In this document: piece by piece, positions 47,771 through 56,924 of the stretch
Numbering within the stretch: the first letter of the stretch is position 1
Layout: each line of letters opens with the position of its first letter
Assembly (NCBI GenBank): GCA_025765615.1
Contig: JAIVFJ010000160.1
Span: 62,001-126,000, forward strand
Length of the DNA stretch: 64,000 nt
Direction of reading: 5' to 3'
Source of the DNA: Zopfochytrium polystomum
Taxonomy: Eukaryota; Chytridiomycota; Chytridiomycetes; Chytridiales; Chytridiaceae
Made by a program: the position numbers and the translations under genes
Notes under the pieces: model-generated
What the model was told of the DNA's origin: nothing
The model's database searches: none
What the model saw: only the letters and a program-made list of their open reading frames with translations

Positions 47771-48409
47771 TTATTCATAACTTCGTACAGCATATATTGG
47801 ATTCCTAGCTAGCATTTGCTCACTAGCCTCAGTTTTACCGAGGAGGCCAATGACACCGGCAGAGTCAATCCTAAAGTATGTATCTTTAAGTCCGTATTTC
47901 TCTGGAAACTTGAATCTTAGATTATGCTGTTCAGACATAACTTTCCCAGACGCGTCTTCTCTCTCAGATGGAAAAACTCTCAGGGTCTCTTGTGTTATTC
48001 CACATAAGTAAACAATGTCGTCAACTTGTAGCAGCACGTTCAAGCATGAGCCAGACATATTGACAAATGTAGGCGGAGAGTAAGGTACTGACTTGCCCGA
48101 GTCACGGAGCTTCTGCAAAATTGCCATTGACATTCTGCCTTTCAGTCTGACAACGGGGTCAGGGTGTATACTAGATAAATTCGGAGGGTTCCAGTTGCTA
48201 GTGCCAGGGTGATGCCTAACTATCATATTGTATGCCTGCGACACTTCGTTGGTGGTAATCTTATCCGCTCTCACAGTTGCAGTTGCAACGCAGGGCTGTA
48301 GGAGTCCGATTTCGACTTTCACCTTTTTTGTGAATGCGTCTTTGTTTTTGTAACCGATGTTATTATTAGCTTTTTGCTGTTCGAGGGCGAATTGAGTGCC
48401 ATGGACCAT
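47771..48409 (-). CDS. Hypothetical protein of segment B, 212 aa
   Basis: This is an intact frame from ATG 48409 (MVHGTQFALEQQKANNNIGY) to the stop at 47771. Mixed alpha/beta, with KVKVEIGLLQPCVATATVRA near the start and CLNVLLQVDDIVYLCGITQE in the middle. It ends with AGVIGLLGKTEASEQMLARNP. There is no signal peptide or span, and I recognise no family. It is convergent with the RNA polymerase-like gene (71 nt between stops) and divergent from the gene at 48478 (68 nt). Confidence 0.55.
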   Translation of the reverse strand: MVHGTQFALEQQKANNNIGYKNKDAFTKKVKVEIGLLQPCVATATVRADKITTNEVSQAYNMIVRHHPGTSNWNPPNLSSIHPDPVVRLKGRMSMAILQKLRDSGKSVPYSPPTFVNMSGSCLNVLLQVDDIVYLCGITQETLRVFPSEREDASGKVMSEQHNLRFKFPEKYGLKDTYFRIDSAGVIGLLGKTEASEQMLARNPIYAVRSYE

Positions 48410-48477
48410 GGTCCGTAAAATGAGCTGGAGGAAGCCATCGTTTGAAATGCTAAAGGTTTAAGCGTCGTGAGTTTAAG

Positions 48478-49277
48478 ATGTCTACGGCGATTGACGCGAG
48501 ATTTTGTAGACATGGTTACTTGAGAACATCTGTGTCTTGTGGTGATTCTGACTTCAAGCTTAATGCTTCACTATTTGTAAACAACCAGGGATGTAGGTCG
48601 GGCCCAGTGGCTGGTACAGAAGATAGGGATGATGAGAATTTCTTTCTTCTGCTTAGGTATGCGATTGGTAGGTCCCTTGATTTCCTCTGCAGAAGGATTG
48701 AAATATCATCTGTTTCAGTTTTTCCTCCGCCCGCTTCACTCGACGACTCAATTAGCGAGTCTGAGTCCAAGGAGCTGGGTAAACTCGCAATGCTACAGTT
48801 ACAGAGTCCGCTTAAGACCTCCAGGAGCATAACGTCGTTATAGCCACGGCCCCGAAGTTCGTAATTCTGAATGGGGAACAGTCTCCGCTTGGAATATCGT
48901 GGTACTACTCGGCTAAGAAAGACATAAGTATAAGAGAACAGGTAATACAGTTTAGCAAGAAAACACTCACTCGTATAATCGATCCGGGCGTTGATAATGT
49001 CTGCTGGCTAATGGTAATACCTACTGGAGAGTTTCTGACGGAATATCTGTTGCAAAATGAGATCTTCCAAACCTCATTGCTGATGTACCTCACCAATGAC
49101 GGATCCACAACATCCCACGTTGCAATTTTGGGGGGAACAAGATTAGTGGTAACTCCGACTCAGGAATTTAGGACTGTACAAGGGACTCTCAATTTATACG
49201 ACAAGGAACTCAGGAATTCGAGACTGGTAGGGCCGTTCTGCAGAGACTGTGTTTTGCAACAGATATACTCCATTTGA
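48478..49277 (+). pseudogene. Hypothetical protein of segment B, one frameshift
   Basis: The first part (48478-48843) includes FCRHGYLRTSVSCGDSDFKL and an acidic linker SLDDSISESESKELG. Near 48830 the frame changes and continues with TAPKFVILNGEQSPLGISWY, REQVIQFSKKTLTRIIDPG and MVIPTGEFLTEYLLQNEIFQ to TGA at 49277. Combined length is about 266 residues. It is globular, without membrane spans, and I recognise no family. The gene starts 68 nt from the divergent gene and is followed 38 nt later by the next plus-strand gene. Confidence 0.5.
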
Positions 49278-49315
49278 AATAGCAATACCATTTTGGAAAC
49301 ATTTAAAACTTAAAT

Positions 49316-49845
49316 ATGGCCAGTTCCATTCTCTCGTCTTACGTTGTGAGAATAATTAAGAATCTCGAGGAGGGTTTTGGATATGAGGAGGTGAGTACAA
49401 AGCGAGACCCATATCTTAAATCCGCCAACAGATTGCACCTGGATATCGCAAAGATGAAGTTGCTATTGTCGGATGAGTCTTCAGCTATCATCTTTTATCA
49501 GTCGGTGCAAAATCAATGGCAAAGACAACTTCCACCTCCATCTGGATTGGAGCATGGGGACATTGCAATTCTGATGTTATGTTCTATTGGATTCTCGATG
49601 AATCCGGAGACATTTAGGTGGCAAAAATCAAATCACAACTTGTACTCCGGGCTGTGGAGAATAGTACATTCCATATGCAGGTCCCTTACAAATAGGAATC
49701 GGAATTTCGACTCAGCACGCGCAACTAGAACTGCGGAAAACTACATGAAACATCACCAGCCAAAAGAAGGCATTATCAATTCAACTGGCCCCGATATATG
49801 TGGTGATGCCTTTTCAAAGGTACCTGGATTGCAGTCTTATCTGAC
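49316..49845 (+). pseudogene. Segment B gene interrupted by the copia element, 5' part
   Basis: ATG 49316 starts MASSILSSYVVRIIKNLEEG. The frame runs cleanly for 176 codons, including KMKLLLSDESSAIIFYQSVQ and GLEHGDIAILMLCSIGFSMN, until the copia LTR at 49846. After the element and one copy of the CTGAC duplication the same frame continues at 56192, so the gene was intact when copia inserted. I recognise no domain in either part. Whole length would be about 420 residues. Confidence 0.6.
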
Positions 49846-50247
49846 TGTTGAGGTTACCGTAGTGACCGAAGGTTGAAGTTGGAGTTGTTAGAGCAACGAG
49901 GCGTTGACAGGTAACCGAGTTTCTTAATTTAGAAGAAAAACTTCTTTATTCTCATATTATTGATGTCCCTATTTGTTCATGTTGGCCTGACGCGTCCTTC
50001 AGTCCAGAACGAGAATCCGAGCATATCTCACCTCTTATGTTCTAAGCCATGAACGCTGGAATTGCTCTTAATACGCGGACCAGTGCTTAGCAACTCTTAA
50101 TTCCCCCTTAACCGCATCCGCCCGCGTGGGACTGGCTTACACCTGATGCGGGGAGCGGACAGCGTAGCCGTCGCTTTCTCCTGAAGAACCTTGGCGTCCT
50201 GGAGTTCCAAGTGAAGCGCTAAGCACGCCGCGGAGGGTTTATCAACA
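49846..50247 (-). repeat. 3' LTR of the copia element
   Basis: 402 bp, TGTTGAGG...TATCAACA. One difference from its partner at 55785-56186. Between it and the pol stop (50248-50425) is an untranslated region of 178 bp with a polypurine tract next to the LTR. Confidence 0.97.
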
Positions 50248-50425
50248 TTCCCCCTCAATTCAAGCGTGGGACGTTTGAGAATGTAGCGTGAGGATACTCT
50301 GAATAGCAAGTCCGCCATCGCAGTACCGGTAATAGTAGGAGTTGAACCTACACTTACTATCTTAACCGAAGTGATGGAAAAAGTGTGTGAAACTCCATAC
50401 TATCGGCGAGCGCCCGTAAGAGCTC

Positions 50426-53400
50426 TCACTCAAATCTCTGTGCATCAGGGATAGCAGGAATGATACTTGACTGTGTAAGGTCAGAATAACTTGCTAATCC
50501 GAGCAGGGATGTAAGTTTGAGGTGCTGCGCTGTTGGTAGCGCTTTAGTAAGTATATCTGCAATCATATTTTCAGACTTGCAGTAAAGGAGTTTGACGTCC
50601 TTTCTCTCAATATGATCCCGCACAAAGCTTGTGCGGATATCGATATGTTTTGTTCTCGAGTGGTGAATCGGATTTGTAGCAATAGCCATAGTCGATTGGT
50701 TATCCTCACATATTATTGTGGGGTTAATTACTGGAAGATCAATTTCAGCTAATAGTTGTTGGAGCCATATTGCACCCTTGATAGCTTCAGCTAAAGAATA
50801 GTATTCTGCCTCTGTTGAAGAGAGGGAAACCCTATCCTGCTTCTTACTAAACCATGTAATTGCTGCTCCAGACATCATGAAGACATGTCCCGAGCGTGAC
50901 TTTCTCCCAGTTTCCTCTCCGTAACTAGCATCGGCATACCCTTCTGGGCCTGTGTAGCCTACTGCTTCGTTAAGCTCCTCTGATGAAGCGTTTGTTATGA
51001 GTGTTAACCTTTTTGCGCCTTTGCTGAAACGCAGTCCAAAGTCAAAGGTACCTCGTAAGTAGCGTAAAAGGCGATCTAGAGCCTGTTTGTCTGACTCTGT
51101 TGGTTTACTCTGATACTGCGAGAGAGTGTTAACTGTGTATGAGATGTCCGGTCGTGTAAGGTTTGCTACATATGCAATTTGCATCAGTGTGCTTCGAAAT
51201 GACTCAGAGTCCTTTGCTGATAAAAGTGGTGACTCATCGTCGTGACGCCAAGTTGTTGACATCGGTGTTGACTTGGACTTGATAGGTAGACCGCTAAGTG
51301 TATTCCAATAGCTGGCTTCTTCTAGGAGCCGTTGTGCGTAATTTCGCTGGGATAGGAAGAGATCTCCGTTTATTCGGTCGATTTGAATACCGACTGCATA
51401 CTTAGCGTTAAGGGAGTCCTTTATCGAGAAGCGAGTTCGAATGATGTTCTGCACCTCAAGGATATCTTCCTTTGTGCGCCCTGCAAGGAGAACATCGTCT
51501 ACGTACACGAGGGCAATACAGCATATCTTGCCATTTGTATCTCGCTTAACGAAAACGCAATGATCAGACTTGCATTGTGAGAAGCTACTCTCTTTGAGGA
51601 AATCGCGGAGAGTGAGGAACCACTGCCGACCAGACTGATGTAAGCCATAGAGACTCTTTAACAAGCGGCATACGTAAGCTAGACCTCCAGGTCCGAACTT
51701 AACAAAACCTTCTGGTTGCTCCATGTAATTGGGCAAGTCCAGGTTCGCGTTCAGATACGCTGTGTCTACGTCGAGCTCGCCAAGTTCGTAATCTAAGCAG
51801 AGCGTAGCAGCTAGGATTGTGCGAATTGCATCCATCCTAACTACTGGAGAGTAGGTTTCCTCATAATCCCTTCCGGGCACCTGAGTATAACCCTTCCCGA
51901 CAAGTCTTGCTTTAAAGCGTTTTAGGTAATCGTCATCGTCTAGCTTATAAGCGAAAACCCATTTGGATTTCAGGAAGGATTTGATGTTGCCGCGGGGCAC
52001 TAGTTCCCATGTTTTGTTCTTTGTCAATGCCTCATATTCTTTATGCATGGCAGCCATCCAATATTTTGCGTACGGACTAGCTAAGGCCTGTTTGTATGTC
52101 ATCGGAAGAGGGGGCAGATCTCGTGAGTGTATCTTCTCTGTGGGAAAAACGGTTGGATCTTCAATTGCGGAAGCCAAACAGACTTTCACTTCGAGATACG
52201 TTGTGCGAAAATCAGCACGGGAGATTCTTCTACGTCGTAAACGTGCCACCATGGCCCTTAGAACTTTCCTATTGTAGGTTGTTCCCCCTGAAATCGCGGA
52301 TTTGGTTTTGAGCTCCGGCAAAGGTACTTCAGAAGCGGCAGAGGCTTTTACTTTGCCTGGACGGAGATTGTAGCGATGTGTGTTACCGCTGTTACCATCA
52401 CGTTCCCCCTGCAAATCCGAGATGGAAGGGGCAGTAGACTCTTCAGAGTCGGAATGGAGGATATCATGAGGAACAGAGTCTTCATCAACAGGAACAGGAA
52501 TAATTTCACTGATAGAAGAGGCGCGGGTGACTGGAGTGGAAGACGAGTTGGAGTCCTCATCATCAGAATAGGTCGGTTCCCAAAAAGAATTCATGGAGGA
52601 GCGTGCCGGGGTGACGGGACCCCAAGCGTGAAGGAGAACGAGGTCGTGAAAACGGGAGATATCCCGTGTAAGAACCGGGAAGATAGTTTCGTGGAAGGAA
52701 ACGTGGAACTGCTCGGTAACCCGGCGGGTGCGGAGGTCGTAAACTAGAATGATGGAGTTTCCTCGATAACCAAGGAAAACGCCAGGGGAACCGCGAGGGC
52801 CTCCGAGACGCCGTTTCTCAGGTGGGATGCGAAAAACCACAAGGCACCCGAAAACTCGCAAATGCTCTATGGAAGGCTTCTTTTTGTGCCAAACCTCGTA
52901 AGGTGTTTTGCCCGTGAAGGAGTGGACAGTGCGATTCTTAATATGAGCCGCGTACTGGAGAGCGTAAAGCGAAAATTGAGTGGGAAGACGCGATGGGAGG
53001 AGCATGCACAGGGCCATTTCTTTAAGAGTGTTAATATTCCTTTCCGCTAGACCATTAAACTCCTTCGTGTAGGAGGGGCTTGGGTCAATTTGGATCGGAG
53101 GATGCTTCGTAGCACACCACTCCTCAAAAGCGATTGTCTTCTTAATTTCGCCGCCATCGAAACGGACAGACCGTGTAGTGGCGCCCTGATAGCGCTCTGC
53201 AGCTTCAAGGACGCCTCGAAAGCGCGAGGATGCTGCTCCCTTGTGAGGGAGCCCATGGACTTCTATCCATCGAGAGGCTTCGTCGACTGTGCATAACCAG
53301 TGTTTTTCTCCTCGAAAACCACGACATGGAAGCGGGACGGAGTCGGTACTCACGCGTCCTAAAATGTCAGTAACTGGTCGGTCGCTTGAGTAAATAGGTT

Positions 53401-54235
53401 GAGCGCGAATTCGTCCAAAATCACAAAGAACACAGGATTTATTGTGATTGGTGGACGTAGAAGAACGCACGCTGTCACCCCCCAAATGCTTTATTGTCTT
53501 TTGGATCAATCCATCAGATAAATGGCCGAACCTCAAATGGAGGAGAGCGGAATCGGCGTTACTGAAGGAAGACGGAGCATTAGCCGAATGGTCGACTGTA
53601 GGAGGTCGCGGCGCTTGGCCGACTTGGGACTCACCGGGATGGGCGTCCCCAACCATGGGTTCGTCAATGGTGGCGCCAGCCCCCCTGTGTTGCGGGAGAC
53701 GCAGAGACGGGCGCATGAGGACCGCGTAGGATGGTCCATGTAAAACTGCAAAGATTAGATCACGTGCACCAGGTCGGCGAAGTGCCGCGTGCTGGGCAGT
53801 GAAAAACATCTGAGCCCCAGTGTGCAGGAGAAGGTGGTTGACAGAAATGAGCGTCTTGCGGAACTCTGGAATATAGAGTGTGTCGGGCAAGGAAAAAGAG
53901 ACGCCGTCAACTTGGAAGTGGAAGTCGCCAATCTGCTGCGAGAGGCAGCGTGTACCGTCAGCGATCACCACAGCAGCGGAGTGGGGGCGCAAGTTAGTGA
54001 AGAAAGATAGGCAGGATGAGATGGTCCTGGTAGCGCCCGAGTCGAGGATTGCGGGGGTAACGCGATCGTGCAGCGCTGAAACCGGCTGGGAGATCTGCGG
54101 CGAACACGGGCCAAGAGGGGACACTTGTAAATTCCTCCGAAGGGAGGACGCACGCAGAGTTGGCCGAAAAGAGATCCTTCGTGAGGTCATCGAGATTGAG
54201 TGTGGGCTCAGATAAGGAAAGCCGTCGGAGACCAA
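50426..54235 (-). CDS. Copia Pol: protease-integrase-RT-RNase H
   Basis: A 1269-residue uninterrupted frame. Protease: AILDSGATRTIS. Integrase: zinc finger HLRFGHLSDGLIQK...CVLCDFG, then the DDE core (CTVDEASRWIEVH; FDGGEIKKTIAF; LAERNINTLKEMA) and the GKTPYEVWHKKKPS/FGCLVVFRIP region. RT: KSKWVFAYKLDDDDYLKRFK, LDVDTAYLNANLD, and VYVDDVLLAG with the catalytic Asp pair. RNase H: SLSSTEAEYYSLAEA, CEDNQSTMAIA, RTKHIDIRTSFVRDHI. The order integrase before RT is diagnostic of Ty1/copia. It overlaps the end of gag by 242 nt in another frame, implying ribosomal frameshifting. Confidence 0.97.
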   Translation of the reverse strand: MVSDGFPYLSPHSISMTSRRISFRPTLRASSLRRNLQVSPLGPCSPQISQPVSALHDRVTPAILDSGATRTISSCLSFFTNLRPHSAAVVIADGTRCLSQQIGDFHFQVDGVSFSLPDTLYIPEFRKTLISVNHLLLHTGAQMFFTAQHAALRRPGARDLIFAVLHGPSYAVLMRPSLRLPQHRGAGATIDEPMVGDAHPGESQVGQAPRPPTVDHSANAPSSFSNADSALLHLRFGHLSDGLIQKTIKHLGGDSVRSSTSTNHNKSCVLCDFGRIRAQPIYSSDRPVTDILGRVSTDSVPLPCRGFRGEKHWLCTVDEASRWIEVHGLPHKGAASSRFRGVLEAAERYQGATTRSVRFDGGEIKKTIAFEEWCATKHPPIQIDPSPSYTKEFNGLAERNINTLKEMALCMLLPSRLPTQFSLYALQYAAHIKNRTVHSFTGKTPYEVWHKKKPSIEHLRVFGCLVVFRIPPEKRRLGGPRGSPGVFLGYRGNSIILVYDLRTRRVTEQFHVSFHETIFPVLTRDISRFHDLVLLHAWGPVTPARSSMNSFWEPTYSDDEDSNSSSTPVTRASSISEIIPVPVDEDSVPHDILHSDSEESTAPSISDLQGERDGNSGNTHRYNLRPGKVKASAASEVPLPELKTKSAISGGTTYNRKVLRAMVARLRRRRISRADFRTTYLEVKVCLASAIEDPTVFPTEKIHSRDLPPLPMTYKQALASPYAKYWMAAMHKEYEALTKNKTWELVPRGNIKSFLKSKWVFAYKLDDDDYLKRFKARLVGKGYTQVPGRDYEETYSPVVRMDAIRTILAATLCLDYELGELDVDTAYLNANLDLPNYMEQPEGFVKFGPGGLAYVCRLLKSLYGLHQSGRQWFLTLRDFLKESSFSQCKSDHCVFVKRDTNGKICCIALVYVDDVLLAGRTKEDILEVQNIIRTRFSIKDSLNAKYAVGIQIDRINGDLFLSQRNYAQRLLEEASYWNTLSGLPIKSKSTPMSTTWRHDDESPLLSAKDSESFRSTLMQIAYVANLTRPDISYTVNTLSQYQSKPTESDKQALDRLLRYLRGTFDFGLRFSKGAKRLTLITNASSEELNEAVGYTGPEGYADASYGEETGRKSRSGHVFMMSGAAITWFSKKQDRVSLSSTEAEYYSLAEAIKGAIWLQQLLAEIDLPVINPTIICEDNQSTMAIATNPIHHSRTKHIDIRTSFVRDHIERKDVKLLYCKSENMIADILTKALPTAQHLKLTSLLGLASYSDLTQSSIIPAIPDAQRFE

Positions 54236-55775
54236 AGGAAGGTGTTTCAGGGGACAGATCGTTGGAATCCAACGGAGCTGGCGTGGTTTTTTGGAAATCG
54301 GGTGGCATTGACTCAGTGATGAATCGTTGGGTAGCCGCCGTTACATCGTATGGGAGCATATTGACCAGCACCGTATAAGGGAAAGGTCCGTAAGGGGTCG
54401 GTACTGTACAGTAGTGTGCGATAAAGGAATCGAGAGCCGACGAGACGCCACGAGCTGTCAGGGCTTGTGTGTGTCCGATCTCCGTGGTAGCAGAGGTTGA
54501 TACAAATGGAGGAGGCGGCGGTGGCGGTAGGTTCGAGGTAAGTACCCCTGATCGGGCTGATTCCGTTGACGTCGGGATAATGACGTTGGCGAAGGTGTAA
54601 CACTTTGCCTGAGGGTGCTTAACCCACTTGCCGTGGAAGGGGCAAGTGCCGTTTTCGCCTGGTTTGAGGTCCGTGGAGGACCTGTCGCTGTCTTGGGCGC
54701 GTGCAGAGGCGGAACGGGTGGGTTGTGGTCGGCTGCGGGAAGGGCCTGGCTGCGAATTGTCACCTTTGACGCGCTTTTGCGTGTTGCCCTTTTGCCCTGC
54801 GTTGTGAGCGCGCTTTCTCTGAGAAAGTTGAGCAGGAGCCGCGACCTCGACCATCTCCACGTCTACTGAAGGCGAGGTGATGTGGTCCTGGCTGGTACTC
54901 CAGCCAGCGCCTTGCGAGGTTCGATTTGATCGCCTCTCAGAGATTTCTCCGCCGTAAGCAAGTTTTTGATTGTACATGATGAAAGCGGTTTCGAGTTCAC
55001 GTTGGAGCTCAGCAGAGGTGGTATACCCGCCGTTTTCACCCAGTTGAAGTTTGGCCTGAATGTTTTTGAAAGCGAAATCCTCGGGGATCGTGTACAAAAG
55101 ACCAGTACGAATGAAAGAGAGTAAGATTGAGTCTAGGGGGTCTTTGCAGTCTTCTTTGCTGCAGTAAAAGTGGCGAGGCCAGTCTGCGATAGCAGCAGAC
55201 ACGTTACTATACCACTCCCTGATCTCTTTCGCTCCAACGGGGCGTTGCTTCATCATCATGTGGAGGCGTTTAGCCCAACCGTGACGAGTTTGCCCCTTGC
55301 TGTCGTTGAGAGCGTACCGTTCCTTAACCCATTTGAGTCGTTGGAAGACGGTTTTGATCTCGAGCTGCTCCATGTCTTTTACGTCCTGCGCTCGGCAGCA
55401 AGCGTTAAAGGCGCTGAGAGCTTTGTCGTGATCGCCGACCAACTTTGTGTGGTCGACCCGAAGCTTGCTGAGACTGAGGTTGTACTCGTTGTGCAGCTTC
55501 GCCGATTTTTGGGCCTCTAACGTGCGAAGGGCACGCTGAGCTTCGGTGAGCTGCTCGTCCGCGCCTGGAGGGCGCACGAGTGGAGGAGGGGGTATGAGGA
55601 TCGCACTGGCGTACGTTGTGAAGTCTCGCTCGAAGTCTTGTTCGAGAAAGATCGTAGCGCCGTGAGTCCTCATGTGGGGTATTACCTGGTTCTTGAAGTG
55701 ATCGTCCCAGGTGGGCGATTCCCACAACCCGAAGCGTCGGGGGTTCGACGAGGATGAAGACGAGGAGCCTTTCAT
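53994..55775 (-). CDS. Copia Gag, 593 aa
   Basis: From ATG 55775 (MKGSSSSSSSNPRRFGLWES). The helical capsid region includes FNACCRAQDVKDMEQLEIKT and RTGLLYTIPEDFAFKNIQAK. A basic Arg/Gln/Ser linker follows, then a zinc-binding pattern CPFHGKWVKHPQAKC like that of plant and protist copia Gags. The C-terminal 170 residues include a protease-like start that overlaps pol. The ATG is only 9 nt inside the 5' LTR boundary, unusually close. Confidence 0.9.
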   Translation of the reverse strand: MKGSSSSSSSNPRRFGLWESPTWDDHFKNQVIPHMRTHGATIFLEQDFERDFTTYASAILIPPPPLVRPPGADEQLTEAQRALRTLEAQKSAKLHNEYNLSLSKLRVDHTKLVGDHDKALSAFNACCRAQDVKDMEQLEIKTVFQRLKWVKERYALNDSKGQTRHGWAKRLHMMMKQRPVGAKEIREWYSNVSAAIADWPRHFYCSKEDCKDPLDSILLSFIRTGLLYTIPEDFAFKNIQAKLQLGENGGYTTSAELQRELETAFIMYNQKLAYGGEISERRSNRTSQGAGWSTSQDHITSPSVDVEMVEVAAPAQLSQRKRAHNAGQKGNTQKRVKGDNSQPGPSRSRPQPTRSASARAQDSDRSSTDLKPGENGTCPFHGKWVKHPQAKCYTFANVIIPTSTESARSGVLTSNLPPPPPPPFVSTSATTEIGHTQALTARGVSSALDSFIAHYCTVPTPYGPFPYTVLVNMLPYDVTAATQRFITESMPPDFQKTTPAPLDSNDLSPETPSFGLRRLSLSEPTLNLDDLTKDLFSANSACVLPSEEFTSVPSWPVFAADLPAGFSAARSRYPRNPRLGRYQDHLILPIFLH

Positions 55776-55784
55776 ATCGTTCTG

Positions 55785-56186
55785 TGTTGAGGTTACCGTA
55801 GTGACCGAAGGTTGAAGTTGGAGTTGTTAGAGCAACGAGGCGTTGACAGGTAACCGAGTTTCTCAATTTAGAAGAAAAACTTCTTTATTCTCATATTATT
55901 GATGTCCCTATTTGTTCATGTTGGCCTGACGCGTCCTTCAGTCCAGAACGAGAATCCGAGCATATCTCACCTCTTATGTTCTAAGCCATGAACGCTGGAA
56001 TTGCTCTTAATACGCGGACCAGTGCTTAGCAACTCTTAATTCCCCCTTAACCGCATCCGCCCGCGTGGGACTGGCTTACACCTGATGCGGGGAGCGGACA
56101 GCGTAGCCGTCGCTTTCTCCTGAAGAACCTTGGCGTCCTGGAGTTCCAAGTGAAGCGCTAAGCACGCCGCGGAGGGTTTATCAACA
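55785..56186 (-). repeat. 5' LTR of the copia element
   Basis: 402 bp, near-identical to 49846-50247. On the minus strand its inner edge (55785) is followed by only 9 nt before the gag ATG, and no TGG-type tRNA 3'-end primer-binding site can be seen there. Confidence 0.97.
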
Positions 56187-56191
56187 CTGAC

Positions 56192-56924
56192 CAATGCGAG
56201 AGACTATGTTCCATTGAAATACGACTTACAAGCTCTAAGATATGTCAGGAGGCTGAATGTTCCTCTTGTAAGTTCTAACTCCGTGGATGAGCGTGGAAGA
56301 CTGAATGGTGAGCCTCTATTGCTACCAAAGGAGGTAAGCGCAAGTATACGTTACGATCCGATGTATAATCTCTCTATTGATGACCCTAGAATTGGAAATG
56401 CTACATTTGAAGCGTGGCTCTCAATGGGAGGGCAGCTTGCTGAGAAAGATGAGAAATATAACTCAGATCAATACTTTCCGTCTAGCGTTCCTGTTGACGA
56501 TAGTCCTGACTTTGAAGAGACTGGTCTAGTAGAGGTAGAGGAATTCAGCACCGAAATTTCAGTTCACGAGTCATCAGTTGAAGTTGAACCAGAGACATTA
56601 ACCTTTCATCCCCCAACTGCAAAGATAGAAGGGCTGGAGAAAAATGCAATCACAGGAGAAATGCAAATCCTCTTGTCGTTCATGAGCTCCAATTCTTACA
56701 TTGAAGTCACAAGTTATGTCCCCGGATATGACGAGATGGAACAGACATTCTCTTATCCCACTTACGAGCTTAGTTTGCCAGTAGACCCTTCGATTCCAGT
56801 TGTCTCTTTGGATTCTACTGACGGAGAAACCATAGTAAATTCTCAGGGCGAAGTCGTAGCTGTATCACAACCTCCTGTGATACGTCATAAGGTTACGTCT
56901 ACAATAGCAATGCCTTTAAGCAGC
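56192..56924 (+). pseudogene. Segment B gene interrupted by the copia element, 3' part
   Basis: Continues in the frame of 49316-49845 with DYVPLKYDLQALRYVRRLNV, LLLPKEVSASIRYDPMYNLS, an acidic stretch (PDFEETGLVEVEEFSTE) and beta-rich segments (MQILLSFMSSNSYIEVTSYV). Viral coding sequence appears to end near 56924, where an LTR-gag fragment starts; the frame's last residues to TAG 56949-56951 come from that fragment. The native C-terminus is therefore lost. This is the right edge of segment B. Confidence 0.55.

Larger units (their letters stand above)
49846..56186 (-). mobile_element. Ty1/copia retrotransposon, complete and young
   Basis: Two 402-bp LTRs (49846-50247 and 55785-56186; TGTTGA...TCAACA ends) flank gag and pol on the minus strand. 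The LTRs differ at one position that I can find (T at 49925, C at 55864). The 5-bp target duplication CTGAC is exact (49841-49845 and 56187-56191). A polypurine tract, TTGAGGGGGAA, borders the 3' LTR. All frames are open. The element is therefore recent and possibly still active. Confidence 0.97.

Noticed and set aside
50335..50375. tRNA-like T-arm (GTAGGTTCAACTCCTAC on the minus strand) in the copia 3' untranslated region
   Set aside because: No matching D-arm, anticodon arm or acceptor 5' half could be found, so it is probably a chance hairpin.
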